The notes: a model not told the origin generated them from the sequence alone. Positions 48,020 to 57,272 are shown, numbered from the stretch's first letter. The stretch: DNA of 64,000 nucleotides from Sorangium cellulosum So0157-2 (GCF_000418325.1 NC_021658.1:9004001-9068000), one strand, 5' to 3'. Translations and numbers: made by a program.

Positions 48020-51000
48020 TCACAGGCTCATGCACAGCGTGAGCTGGGTCGAGCTCCCCATCAGCACGTCGGTGCAGCCGGCGCCCCCCAGCATGGGGCC
48101 CGTCGCGAACGGGCCAGGCATGTTGCAAGCATCCCAATCCATGCCCCAGTCCTGGAGCTCGGTCGATTGCTCGCTGTGCGCGATGCAGCAGTTGCCCGAC
48201 GGCTGGGTCTTGTACGTCTTGCCCACGAACCGGTTCGCGATGCTGTTCAGCACGCTCTGCGGAGCCAGCGTGTAGCCGGACTGGCACGCGGCGCCCGAGC
48301 CATCCAGGTAATAGCAGCGCCCATCGAACTCGACCTCGGTCGCCGAGTCGCACAGGCCGCTGTCGCAGGGCGCGCACGGACCGCCGCAGTCGACGCCCGT
48401 CTCGCCCTGGTTCTGGATGCCGTCGTCGCACGTGGGGGCGGAGCCGCCCTCGCCCGCGCACACGACCGAGATCGTCTGGCTCGGCGGGAAGCAGGAGTCG
48501 CTGTTCACCCCACCCCAGGCCTCCATGCCGACGCACGGCCGCGCGACGTACGTGCTGCTGCAGCTGCACTCGAAGCCGTCCGCCGTGAGCTCGACCACGC
48601 CGGGCGGGCCGCAGTCCGTGCCGACGGTCCAGGTCCGGCCGTCGCACTCGATCGGACCGGTGGGCGTCCCGTCGTGGAGCGCCTGGCAGAGCGTGTTCGC
48701 CGCCGCGCCCGTGCAGGTCACCCCGTCGGGATCCCTGCTGCCGCGGAGCGTGACGGACGAGTACGAGCCCGTGAGCGACGCGCGGAACGCGTCCCAGGCG
48801 CTGCACTGCTCGAACGCCGTCTCGCCCTGCGTGAACTGCTCCGAGAACTCGACCGTGGTGCCGCCGCAGGGCGCGCACGGGCCGCCGCAGTCGACGCCCG
48901 CCTCGCCCTGGTTCTGGAGGCCGTCATCGCACGTGGGGACGGGGCCGCCCTCACCGCCGCAGACGACCGAGATCGTCTGGCTCGGCGCCCAGCAGGTGCT
49001 GCCGGCCACGCCGCCCCAGTTCTCGTTGCCGATGCACGGCCGCGCGATGTACCCGTCGCTGCACGCGCACGTATCGCCGTTCGCGGAGATCTCGACCACG
49101 CCGGGTGAGCCGCAGTCCGTGCCGACGGCCCAGCTCCGGCCGTCGCACATGACCGGCCCGGTGGGCGTCCCGCTGTGGAGCGCCTGGCAGAGCATGTTCG
49201 CCGCCGCGCCCGTGCAGGTCACGCCGTCGGGGTCCTGGCTGCCGCGGATCGTCACGAACGAGTACGAGCCCGTGAGCGACGCGCGGAACGCGTCCCAGGC
49301 GCCGCACTGCCCGGCGGACATCGAGCCCTGCGTGAACTCCTCCGAGAACTCGACCGTGGCGCCGCCGCAGGGCGCGCAGGGGCCGCCGCAGTCGACGCCC
49401 GTCTCGCCCTGGTTCTGGAGGCCGTCATCGCACGTGGGCGCGGGGCCGCCCTCGCCCTCGCACACGACCGAGATCGTCTGACTCGGCGGGAAGCACGAGT
49501 CGCTGTTCACGCCGCCCCAGTTCTCGTTGCCGACGCACGGCCGCGCGACGTACCTGCTGTCGCAGCTGCACTCCGCGCCGTCCGCGGTGAGCTCGACCAC
49601 CCCATCGGGGCCGCAGTTGGTGCCGACGGTCCAGATCCGGCCGTCGCACTCGATCGGCCCGGTGGGCATCCCGCTGTGGAGCGCCTGGCAGAGCGTGTTC
49701 GCCGCCGCGCCCCTGCAGGTCACGCCGTCGGGGTCCAGGCTGCCGCGGAGCGTGACGGCCGAGTACGAGCCCGTGAGCGACGCGCGGAACGCGTCCCAGG
49801 CGCCGCACTGGTCGGTCGACCACTCGCCTTGCCTGAAGTCCTCCGAGAACTCGACCGCGGTGCCGCCGCAGGGCGCGCACGGGCCGCCGCAGTCGACGCC
49901 GGTCTCACCCTGGTTCTGGATGCCGTCGCTGCACGTCTCGGAGCCGCCCGGGTAATCGAACTCGAGGGTCAGGCCGTTCGTGAGCGCCGGGCTCTGGCAC
50001 GAGTACACGAGGCTGCTCGTATCGCCCGAGATCCCGGCGGTCGCGCTCGCGCCGTGATCGACGGAGGGGTTGTTGACCGCGGTGTTCGCGTAGCAGAAGC
50101 GGATGTCGTTCGAGCCCTCGAACAGCACCGCGCGGATGTCCAGCTGGTCGCCGCCCTCGATGTGCGGAGTCAGCCATTGCACGACGAAGCGGCGCGACGG
50201 GGCCGTGCCCAGCGTCTGGTACCAGACGCCGCCGATCGGCGGGTAGAGGTCGTCCCAGAACGGCGCGATTGTCTGCTGCTCGAGGGTACAGCTGTTGCCG
50301 AACGACGTCGTGCCCGGGAAGCCGAGCTTGCCGTTCGACACGATGTTCACGGTCGACTGCGGGGTCCCGTAGTAATTGAACTCGAAGGGGAGCGGGACGC
50401 TGCTGAGGCAATCATCCTCGTTGCAGGCGAAGTTTCCGGTGAACGCGATGTCATCGCACGACGGGACCTCCTCGACGCGCGAGCAGCCGACGTACCCGAA
50501 GGCGTCGGAGCCGAAGACCTGGCAGTCCGTCGAGCCGCAGTCCGAGGCCGAGACGTGGATGGGGAAGGTCAGCGAGGCGCTGCCGCCCAGGGCATCCGTG
50601 GCCCTCACCCGCACGGTGACGTCGCCGGGGCCGTCCGGGGAGAAGGTGGCGGTGTTGCCGTCGCCGGTGATCGAGCCGGCGCCGGCGGCCAGCTCCCACG
50701 TGTACGAGACCGCGTCGCCGTCGGGATCCTCCGCGACCGCGGTGATCGTGGCCGTCTCGCACTGGGTGATGAACTTGCTCGGCGCGACGTCGAGGTCCTG
50801 GAACGCCGGCGGATCGTTCAGCGCGACGACCGGGTCGAGCCCGCCGTTGCCCGCCCCGAGGCACTGGGAGACGAGGAAGAGCTCGGTCGTGGCCTCGGAG
50901 ATGACGGTCGCGATCCCCTCGGCGGGCCCGCACTCCACCGACGGTCCGGCGTAGCCCATCGGGGTCGCGCAGACGCGGTAGTCGCCGGGCGGCACCACGA

Positions 51001-51319
51001 ACAGGCCGCCGGCGCCGGCGTGGGTCCCCGAGCCCGGCGGGAGCGCGCCGCCGGGGAGCGCTTCCTCTTCGAGGGGGCTCGTGGCCTCGGCGATGGCCGA
51101 ATCGCTGCACGAGCTGCTCGCGCTCACGACCTTGTAGTGGACGGCGGTGACGTCGTGTCGCGCGCCGCCGACGGTGAGCGCGGCCTGGATGGATCCGCTC
51201 TCGGCCGATTCTCTCGCTGTGGAACCCCCCTTGTCCGCGTCGCACGCGGAAGCTCCTAACGCCAGCGCAATGACCATCGATCCGCACGCGCCTGCGCGTG
51301 CATCAAACCGCTGTGCCAT
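48020..51319 (-). CDS. Lipoprotein with PKD domain and three long Cys-rich repeats, 1099 aa
   Basis: ATG 51319 follows aaggaga. The signal ends in a lipobox-like 'LGASAC' (Cys 26). Domains in order: beta-rich region (40-160), PKD-type fold (about 170-265, 'ITAVAEDPDGDAVSYTWELA'), and a nidogen-like module (about 275-440, 'IVSNGKLGFPGTTSFGN' and 'IAPFWDDLYPP'). Three tandem repeats of about 167 residues follow, each starting 'CDDGLQNQGETGVDCGGPC' and containing 'AWDAFRASLTGSYS' and 'PSQTISVVC', then a shorter Cys-rich C-terminal domain. It is an adhesion- or matrix-type cell-surface protein. The ligand is unknown. Confidence 0.82.
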   Translation of the reverse strand: MAQRFDARAGACGSMVIALALGASACDADKGGSTARESAESGSIQAALTVGGARHDVTAVHYKVVSASSSCSDSAIAEATSPLEEEALPGGALPPGSGTHAGAGGLFVVPPGDYRVCATPMGYAGPSVECGPAEGIATVISEATTELFLVSQCLGAGNGGLDPVVALNDPPAFQDLDVAPSKFITQCETATITAVAEDPDGDAVSYTWELAAGAGSITGDGNTATFSPDGPGDVTVRVRATDALGGSASLTFPIHVSASDCGSTDCQVFGSDAFGYVGCSRVEEVPSCDDIAFTGNFACNEDDCLSSVPLPFEFNYYGTPQSTVNIVSNGKLGFPGTTSFGNSCTLEQQTIAPFWDDLYPPIGGVWYQTLGTAPSRRFVVQWLTPHIEGGDQLDIRAVLFEGSNDIRFCYANTAVNNPSVDHGASATAGISGDTSSLVYSCQSPALTNGLTLEFDYPGGSETCSDGIQNQGETGVDCGGPCAPCGGTAVEFSEDFRQGEWSTDQCGAWDAFRASLTGSYSAVTLRGSLDPDGVTCRGAAANTLCQALHSGMPTGPIECDGRIWTVGTNCGPDGVVELTADGAECSCDSRYVARPCVGNENWGGVNSDSCFPPSQTISVVCEGEGGPAPTCDDGLQNQGETGVDCGGPCAPCGGATVEFSEEFTQGSMSAGQCGAWDAFRASLTGSYSFVTIRGSQDPDGVTCTGAAANMLCQALHSGTPTGPVMCDGRSWAVGTDCGSPGVVEISANGDTCACSDGYIARPCIGNENWGGVAGSTCWAPSQTISVVCGGEGGPVPTCDDGLQNQGEAGVDCGGPCAPCGGTTVEFSEQFTQGETAFEQCSAWDAFRASLTGSYSSVTLRGSRDPDGVTCTGAAANTLCQALHDGTPTGPIECDGRTWTVGTDCGPPGVVELTADGFECSCSSTYVARPCVGMEAWGGVNSDSCFPPSQTISVVCAGEGGSAPTCDDGIQNQGETGVDCGGPCAPCDSGLCDSATEVEFDGRCYYLDGSGAACQSGYTLAPQSVLNSIANRFVGKTYKTQPSGNCCIAHSEQSTELQDWGMDWDACNMPGPFATGPMLGGAGCTDVLMGSSTQLTLCMSL
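48419..49925 (-). repeat. Three in-gene direct repeats of about 500 bp
   Basis: Repeat boundaries, marked by the 'NQGETGVDCGGPCAPC' codons, fall near 49925, 49425, 48925 and 48419. The copies are very similar at DNA level, suggesting recent duplication or gene conversion; they are also possible recombination and assembly trouble spots. Confidence 0.75.
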
Positions 51320-51639
51320 GGCTTCTCCTTGTCCAAGGATGATCGACTTAAGACGAGCGCCGCAGTCCCCCGGGGCTGCGGGCGGCTCGAGGCGGCTTCG
51401 TCGTTGCCGGGACGCCCGGCGCAGCAGAAAGCACCGTGTGTGCCATGAAACGCTCTGGGAATGTCCGGCCGGGTGCGCGGGTTGGGGGCGGGTTGGGGGA
51501 AGAGGGAGCGCGTTCTTGCGTCAGGGTTTTGCCGGATCCCGCAAAACGCTGCGCGGGGGGGGGGCGGCGTGGCGGCGAGCGGACGCCGGAGTCGATCCAT
51601 GACCGGCGTCGTTCCCTGCTCGCGCAGGGGATGACGCGC
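51320..51639. other. Intergenic region, no gene recognised
   Basis: Promoter region of the large lipoprotein gene. It contains a 10-G run (51555-51564) and a repeated gcaaaac-type motif, but no gene or clear regulatory pattern. Confidence 0.4.
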
Positions 51640-52158
51640 TCACCGGAATGGCCACGGTTCGCCGACGCTCCGCGACGCAATGCGGTAGTCGCCGGGCTCG
51701 CCCCCTACCGCGACCTCCCGGTCGGGCGCGTTGCGTCCCATTGTAAACGTCAGGACGGGCCGCTGCCCTGCGCGCGGCCGCCGCTGGGGCCCGGACCAGC
51801 GAACCTCGATGTTCGTGGCGAGCGCCACCTCCAGGGCGGCGACGGCCTCGTCGGCGTCGGTGGTCGTGACCGGGGTGCCAACGAAGAAGCCGGGGGTGTT
51901 CTGCTCCACGATGTGGAGGTGCTCGCGCAGCCACGCGACCCCGTGCGCTCCCGAAGCCGGGGCAAACGGCGGCGCGTGGAACACCTCGGCGACCGCGGCG
52001 CCGACCAGGCCGGCGACGCCGACGTTGTGCCACTGCAGGCGCTCCGGCTCCGACGGCCAGGGCTCCGTCTCCAGCTCGATGGCGAGCGCCTCGAGGTACT
52101 GTGCCGGCGTATCGAACGCCGGCGCCACGCCCGCGGCCTCGGTATCGAACAGGTACAC
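51640..52158 (-). CDS. Hypothetical protein, probably N-terminally truncated, 172 aa
   Basis: Composition and lack of stops suggest real coding: 'MYLFDTEAAGVAPAFDTPAQ', 'QWHNVGVAGLVGAAVAEVFH' and 'HLHIVEQNTPGFFVGTPV'. The sequence before the first Met (ATWRIGEGGTV) continues the protein until a TAG near 52197, so the original start may have been lost. It ends 'IASRSVGEPWPFR'. No family was recognised. It lies downstream of the relic of a surface protein on the same strand. Confidence 0.5.
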   Translation of the reverse strand: MYLFDTEAAGVAPAFDTPAQYLEALAIELETEPWPSEPERLQWHNVGVAGLVGAAVAEVFHAPPFAPASGAHGVAWLREHLHIVEQNTPGFFVGTPVTTTDADEAVAALEVALATNIEVRWSGPQRRPRAGQRPVLTFTMGRNAPDREVAVGGEPGDYRIASRSVGEPWPFR

Positions 52159-52291
52159 CGTGCCGCCCTCGCCGATCCGCCACGTCGCAGCCTATCCGAG
52201 CTTTCCGCTTCGGGTCATCCAGAACCGTCTGCCCCCGCCATCGTCCAGCGTCCTCGCGACCATGGAAGGCGCTTACTTCGCCCCGCTGCGC

Positions 52292-52655
52292 TCAGCGTTG
52301 GACGCAGGGCCGCGCCCTGCGGCGCCGGACGCCGCGCGCGCCAAGGGCGAGCAGCGAGAGCGCCGCGAAAGGCCAGGACGAGCCTCCCGGCGCGCCGGGA
52401 AAGACGAGGGCGCAGTCGGCATTGTCCAGGTTGTCCGTATCGGGCGGCGGAGCGACGCAGGCGTGGTTCCGATCGCAGACGTACCCGGAAGCGCAGTCGT
52501 TGACCGAGGCGCAGCTCGTCTTGCATGTCTGCGAGACGCCGAAGCAGACGTAAGGCGCGCAGTTGGGGCAAGCGCAGTTGACATCCTTCGCGCCGGTGCA
52601 GACCCCCGCGTTGCAGGAGTCCTCCGCAGTGCACTCATTGCCATCGTCGCATGGC
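52292..52655 (-). pseudogene. C-terminal relic of a MYXO-CTERM Cys-rich protein
   Basis: The frame reads 'CDDGNECTAEDSCNAGVCTG', 'CASVNDCASGYVCDRNHAC', 'PPPDTDNLDNADCAL', then the hydrophobic 'WPFAALSLLALGA' and an Arg cluster. This is the same tail as in the Kelch protein at 59196-63785. No N-terminal part exists: at about 52655 it abuts a kinase relic on the opposite strand. The final residues are frameshifted relative to the Kelch protein (SNAERSG occurs in another frame). Confidence 0.7.
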
Positions 52656-52990
52656 AAACCGCTCGACTTTGGCATCGCCAAGCAGCTCGGGGCCGACGAG
52701 ATCTCGATGCTCACGGGCGCCCAGGAACCCTCCGCCGAGGGCGCCGCGCTGACCCGGGAGGGCGCGCACCACGGGCCGCTCCCCCGATCGGGCGCGCATC
52801 TTCGCCGGCTTGACGACAGGACCATGCGGGTGTGGACCGACCTCGAGCAGCTCCGCAGCGTCGACGACCCGAAGCTGTGGACCGTGGAGACCTACTGCAT
52901 GCCGATGGAGCGCAGGATGGAGCTCGTGAATACGTCCGTGGCTACTGCCCGCGCCGAGCGGGACGGTTGCCTGCGCCGGGTCGAAGCGGC
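52656..52990 (+). pseudogene. Relic of a Ser/Thr kinase with WD40 repeats
   Basis: The plus strand begins abruptly with 'KPLDFGIAKQLGADE', a kinase DFG segment, and then jumps to a WD40-like end. 'DRARIFAG' in one frame and 'DDRTMRVWTDLEQLRSVDDP' in the next together resemble DGARIxxGSxDRTVRVW. The catalytic loop, APE motif and propeller body are missing. It is best explained by a large internal deletion plus a frameshift in a kinase-WD40 gene. Confidence 0.55.
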
Positions 52991-53185
52991 CCGCGCAGCG
53001 AGCTTGACGCGAGCTCCCCGCGCGGTAGCATCACGCTGGGGGCGCCGTACCACGCCCATTGCAGCGCGGCGGAGGGCGCATGTCGGGCCGGAGCGCGGCG
53101 AGAGCCGAGCTGCTCCGCGGGTCGCTCGCGCGCGCAGGCGGAGACGCCGCTCTCGTCCGGCGGCTGCGTTAGAATGGTAGGCCGC

Positions 53186-54604
53186 ATGACCATCGAGCCC
53201 ACCGCATCCACGACCGTCGAGGACGATGCCCACACGGGATGCCACCCCGGGACGCCGTTGCAGCCGTACCTGTTCGTCGTGCTGCACTGCGATCAGCCTC
53301 TCGCCGGCGGCGCTCGGCATGGCCTTTCCGGCGTCGACCTGGTCACGATCGGCCGCGGGGCAGCGCGCGTCGCGGCCCGCAAGCGCGACGGAGAGCTCCG
53401 GCAGCTCGAGATCCGTCTCCCCGGCGGCACCATCTCGTCGACGCATGCGCTCCTCGCGCGCAGCGCCGAGGGCTGGGTCCTCGAGGACGCGCAGTCGAAG
53501 AACGGGAGCTTCCTCAACGGCGAGCGCGTCACCGGCGCCACGCTGCTGTGCGACCGCGACGTCATCCAGATCGGCCCTGTCTTCCTGCGCTATCGCGCCG
53601 CCCTGCCCGCTGCCCCGGAAACCGCGGCCGACCTCGACACGGTCGCGCTTGCTCCCAGAGCTCCCGGCTTCGCCACGCTCTCGCCGCAGGTCGCCGAGCA
53701 GCTCGTCGCTCTCGAGCGCATCGCCCGCCAGCCGGTCACGGTGCTGCTCCTGGGTGAGACGGGCACCGGCAAGGAGGTGCTGGCGCGCGCAGTCCATGCC
53801 CTGTCGGGCCGCGCGGGGCCCGTCGTCGCCGTGAACTGCGGCGGTCTGCCCGACTCGCTCCTCGAGAGCCAGCTCTTCGGCCATGTCAAGGGCGCCTTCA
53901 CGGGCGCCGCCCGCGACGAGCCGGGCACCATCCGCAGCGCCAACCGCGGGACGCTCTTCCTCGACGAGATCGGCGACCTGCCGCTGTCGGCGCAGGCGGC
54001 GCTCCTCCGGGTGCTGCAGGAGCGCGAGGTCGTACCGGTGGGCGGCACGCGGCCGGTCAACGTCGACCTGCGCATCGTCGCCGCCACACACAAGCCGCTC
54101 GACCATATGGCCTTGCGCGGCGAGTTTCGCGGGGATCTCCTCGCGCGCCTGTCCGGCTACCGCCACCTGCTCGCGCCGCTGCGCGAGAGGATCGAGGACC
54201 TCGGCGTGATCGTTGGCGACATCCTGCGGCGCCTGGACATACCGGCCGCAACCGACCTCAAGCTCAGCACCGCCGCCGGCCTCAAGCTCCTGCGGCACCC
54301 CTGGCCCCTCAACATCCGGGAGCTGCAGCAAGCCCTCTCGGTGGCGGCGGCGCTGACCACCGACGGCGTCATCGGGGAGGCACATCTGCCGGAGGCTGCC
54401 CTCGGAGCGCTGGCGCCGTGCTCCCCGGCGCTCCACGAGGAGCGCGGCGACCCGGAGGCGCTGCGGCGGAACCTCGTCGAGCTCCTCGAGAAGCACCAGG
54501 GCAAGGTGACCCACGTGGCGCGCGACATGGGCAAGGCGCGGATGCAGATCCACCGCTGGATGCAGCGGTTCGGGATCGATCCGAACGAGTACCGCGGCGG
54601 CTGA
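53186..54604 (+). CDS. FHA-domain sigma54-dependent transcriptional activator (3)
   Basis: The start could be ATG 53186 (MTIEPTAST) or ATG 53174 four codons earlier. The FHA domain (about 50-125) is atypical at its start ('IGRGAARVAARKRDG') but keeps 'DAQSKNGSFLNGERV'. The AAA+ domain (about 165-395) has 'GETGTGKE', 'HVKGAFTGAA' (sigma54-contact loop) and 'GTLFLDEIGDL'. A Fis-like helix-turn-helix lies at the end ('VTHVARDMGKARMQIHRWMQ'). It is the sigma54 activator nearest to the sigma54 promoter at 57273. Its last 448 bases are overlapped antisense by the protease frame. Confidence 0.9.
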   Translation: MTIEPTASTTVEDDAHTGCHPGTPLQPYLFVVLHCDQPLAGGARHGLSGVDLVTIGRGAARVAARKRDGELRQLEIRLPGGTISSTHALLARSAEGWVLEDAQSKNGSFLNGERVTGATLLCDRDVIQIGPVFLRYRAALPAAPETAADLDTVALAPRAPGFATLSPQVAEQLVALERIARQPVTVLLLGETGTGKEVLARAVHALSGRAGPVVAVNCGGLPDSLLESQLFGHVKGAFTGAARDEPGTIRSANRGTLFLDEIGDLPLSAQAALLRVLQEREVVPVGGTRPVNVDLRIVAATHKPLDHMALRGEFRGDLLARLSGYRHLLAPLRERIEDLGVIVGDILRRLDIPAATDLKLSTAAGLKLLRHPWPLNIRELQQALSVAAALTTDGVIGEAHLPEAALGALAPCSPALHEERGDPEALRRNLVELLEKHQGKVTHVARDMGKARMQIHRWMQRFGIDPNEYRGG

Positions 54605-55647
54605 GGGCCCCTGGCGACGGAGGGGGGCCGATGCGGACCGGGGTCGCGCCGGTGGCTTCGCCGCCGCCGCTGGGCGACGGCGAGCGCGGCGAGGAGAGCG
54701 CCGGCCAGCGGCGCGGCGCGTCGCTCGTCGCCGACCAGCCCACCCAGCGCGCAGCCGAAAGCGCGCTCGGAGGCAGCCTCGCTGCTGCCCTGCCAGGGCG
54801 CCTCGCCGCAGCGGTCGCCGGCGCGGTTCGGACCGCATGCCACATCGTCGCAAGGGGCGGGGCCTCTGCACCGGAGGTAGGGAGCGATGAACGGCTCGAT
54901 CGCCGCGGCGACCCGACCGCTCACGCCGAGCTGCGCGCAGTCGGGATCGCCCCACCAGGTGACGGCGGCGACGCGCTGGGCGCCGGCTGCGCCGGCGAGC
55001 GCTGGGCCGCCGCTGTCTCCGCCGCAGGTGCCGCCCTCCGGCGCTACCTGGCCGAAGCGGAGGGAGATCGTGTCGAGCGCATCGATGGAGACCTCCACGC
55101 GGCGGCGAAGGGTATTGCGCGCATCGCCCTCGGTCTCGCCATAGCCGAGGATCTCCACCGTATCGCCAACATCGAGATCGTCGGTCTCGGGGGTCGAAAG
55201 CGGGATCGGCGCTGGCAGCAAGGGCGCTTCGGCGACGGAGAACTGGAGCAGGCAGAAGTCGTGATCCCGACCGTCGTAGCGCGGGTCGACCTGGATGGAT
55301 CCCGGGAGGACGTCGTAATGGACCGGCGCCGGATAGGGGCTATCCGGCGGAGGCGCGCAATCGACGCCGAACACGACCTCCTGGGGCCGAGGGAAGGCAG
55401 GGCAGCAGTGCGCCGCGGTGAGCACGGAGCCCCGGTCTTCTCGAACCTCGATGAGCGTCCCGGTGCAGGCGCCGAGCCGGCTCACGACCGCGACGACGGC
55501 GGGGTGGAGGGTATCGACGTCTCCACGGACGATCGCGCTCCCGTCCTCGTCAACGCCCTCCTCGAGAGGATCCATGGGGTCAAGGGCGCAGGCGGAGAGC
55601 GGGAGCAGCGCTAGGAACAGCGCGCGGAGGGCCGTGAAGCGGTACAT
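54157..55647 (-). CDS. Trypsin-like serine protease lipoprotein with overlong frame
   Basis: ATG 55647 follows gggag. The lipobox is 'LLPLSAC'. The chymotrypsin fold shows 'LTAAHCCPAF' (His), 'GRDHDFCLLQF' (Asp) and 'GTCGGDSGGPAL' (Ser), with paired cysteines. After the domain a MYXO-CTERM-like tail appears ('AAPLAGALLAALAVAQRRRR', near 54650). The frame has no stop there and continues about 150 codons antisense to the sigma54 activator, down to 54157. The natural end is probably near 54610-54650, so the stop codon seems lost or the tail is appended. It is a secreted, surface-held endopeptidase. Confidence 0.85.
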   Translation of the reverse strand: MYRFTALRALFLALLPLSACALDPMDPLEEGVDEDGSAIVRGDVDTLHPAVVAVVSRLGACTGTLIEVREDRGSVLTAAHCCPAFPRPQEVVFGVDCAPPPDSPYPAPVHYDVLPGSIQVDPRYDGRDHDFCLLQFSVAEAPLLPAPIPLSTPETDDLDVGDTVEILGYGETEGDARNTLRRRVEVSIDALDTISLRFGQVAPEGGTCGGDSGGPALAGAAGAQRVAAVTWWGDPDCAQLGVSGRVAAAIEPFIAPYLRCRGPAPCDDVACGPNRAGDRCGEAPWQGSSEAASERAFGCALGGLVGDERRAAPLAGALLAALAVAQRRRRSHRRDPGPHRPPSVARGPQPPRYSFGSIPNRCIQRWICIRALPMSRATWVTLPWCFSRSSTRFRRSASGSPRSSWSAGEHGASAPRAASGRCASPMTPSVVSAAATERACCSSRMLRGQGCRRSLRPAAVLSLRSVAAGMSRRRRMSPTITPRSSILSRSGASRWR

Positions 55648-55806
55648 GATGACTCCCCGGCGCGGCGTACTGAGGAGATCTCCGCCCGTCGCGCGAGCGT
55701 GTTGCTTCGTTCGAAATCGCTCGAAGTGCGGTCGTTCCTGCGCCGGTCCCCTCCTCCCCACCGGCGAAGATGGGGAGGAGACAGGCGGTTCACTGGGCTT
55801 GCCGGC

Positions 55807-56484
55807 TCAGCACTTCCCGAAGCACTCGCACATGAACGGAGGGATCGCCGAGGAGCAGCTAGACGCCGCGGTCGCGCATGTGAGGATGGCAATCGCTATG
55901 GTCGGGGCGCTGGCCGCGCAAGCGACCGCTCCCCCGCCGCAAGCGCCGGTGAGCGCGAGCGTTGCAATCGTGCATGACCACGCGCCTCGCTGCGCCTCGT
56001 CGACCTGCCCGAACCCCTGCATGTCCGCCTCCATGGCCTCGAAATACGCGGCCGCCTGCTCGTTCGACGGGAGCGTGCTGTCGACGATGGCCCCATCCTT
56101 AGCGATCCGGACCATGCCGCGCGCGGGGAACGCGCTCTCCACGGTGACCCCCTCGCGCTCGCCCTGGTCGGAGAGCTCGACGCGGATCGCGACGTGCGAC
56201 ATCACGTTGTCGGCCGCGTCGACGCCGAAAACCTGGAACGAGTACGGGTCGTCTTCGAACACTTTCCAGCCGACCACACCGGTCTCCTGGAGCGTGCTCG
56301 GCGAGGCGGGGATCACCCCGATCGGCTCCCGCGCCGGAAGCCTGACCGCGGCCGTATCGCCGCTCGGCGCGTCCTCGACGCTGGGTTCGCTGCTCGGGTC
56401 GATGGGCTCAGCGGCGGTGCAGCCGAGCATGTTCACCCCCACAGCGCCGCCGAGGATCAGCACAGCACACATCTTCTTCATCAT
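55807..56484 (-). CDS. Lipoprotein with Cys-rich hydrophobic C-terminus, 225 aa
   Basis: ATG 56484 was chosen because ggagg lies five bases upstream. The alternative ATG 56496 contains that ribosome site. The lipobox is 'VNMLGC'. The middle part (60-160) is a globular domain ('VVGWKVFEDDPYSFQVFGVD'). The last 57 residues hold eight cysteines in a hydrophobic stretch (SCTIATLALTGACGGGAVAC, 'ILTCATAASSCSSAIPPFMC', then ECFGKC). This pattern recalls halocin-C8-type and other Cys-rich bacteriocin domains, but that similarity is by eye only. Alternatively it is a disulfide-bonded membrane plug. Confidence 0.68.
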   Translation of the reverse strand: MMKKMCAVLILGGAVGVNMLGCTAAEPIDPSSEPSVEDAPSGDTAAVRLPAREPIGVIPASPSTLQETGVVGWKVFEDDPYSFQVFGVDAADNVMSHVAIRVELSDQGEREGVTVESAFPARGMVRIAKDGAIVDSTLPSNEQAAAYFEAMEADMQGFGQVDEAQRGAWSCTIATLALTGACGGGAVACAASAPTIAIAILTCATAASSCSSAIPPFMCECFGKC

Positions 56485-56810
56485 GATATCCTCCATCGAG
56501 TCGTTTTTGGTTCAGCCGCGAAGGAGCGCTCGTGGTCGTCGACCTCGAGCGAGGTGCTTCGCATGCATGTGAGCGAGCCTGCGACGAGCGATCGGCCCGG
56601 GATCATCCCGGCGCCTCGATGCGTTGCTCGCCGCTGAGCGCTTCCCCCGTGCGTGCTTCTCGTCAAAGCACGCCCCGTGCCGAGCTCATCGCTCGAGCGT
56701 CACAGCATACCAGCACGCGAAATTGAGGAGATGCCCTGGGGGCAACGGCGCCGCGGGGGTGGGCCGCTCGCGCGTTCCTGGCCGAGCGGGTCGCGCGCGG
56801 CGAGTTCCGC

Positions 56811-57032
56811 GCCATCTCGCACGCGGATCCGTGATTCGAACGGCCCGCAGGAACGAGCCGTGCAACCGGTGTAACGTTGTTACTGTCACCGTTGCAGTGT
56901 GCGGCGCGCGACCTGGGGAGGGTCACCGCGGCAGAGGCGGGAACGACCTCGGCCACGCGGCGCGTTCGTGTGGCCCCCGCCCAGGCCGTCATGGCGACAC
57001 TGCATCCGACGATGCGGCAGAACGGCGCGCCG
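56811..57032 (+). repeat. 222-bp intergenic repeat, copy A
   Basis: Mostly identical to 58603-58824 over its whole length, including an uninterrupted ccggtgtaacgttgttactg core. The dyad gtaac-gtt-gttac lies at 56871-56883. It lies upstream of a sigma54 promoter and may hold the activator binding site. Confidence 0.8.
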
Positions 57033-57227
57033 CGTAAGCTCGGCGAACCATGCTTCCCGCAGACCTCCGCGCCCCGACTCTCTTCCGAGCAGGCCGACGC
57101 GCTCTGGGCGCGCCAGGCGGCCCTCCAGGCCGAGGCGTCCGGAGTGCTCGCGGCGCTCGATCTGCTCGCCTGCGCGTCGTGCCCCGCAGGCTGTGGAGTG
57201 AAGGCGGCCCCTTCAATGCTTGGATAA
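56991..57227 (+). CDS. Possible short or truncated CDS, 78 aa
   Basis: ATG 56991 lies in the end of repeat A. The second half reads 'SSEQADALWARQAALQAEAS' and 'GVLAALDLLA', an amphipathic helix pattern that looks coding, then a Cys-rich end (CASCPAGC). No ribosome binding site or known domain is visible. It ends 45 bases before the sigma54 promoter and may be the fragment of a longer gene. Confidence 0.25.
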   Translation: MATLHPTMRQNGAPRKLGEPCFPQTSAPRLSSEQADALWARQAALQAEASGVLAALDLLACASCPAGCGVKAAPSMLG

Positions 57228-57272
57228 GTTGTTCTGCGGAACCTTCGAGCCCGCGGCGGTCGAGAAATCTCA

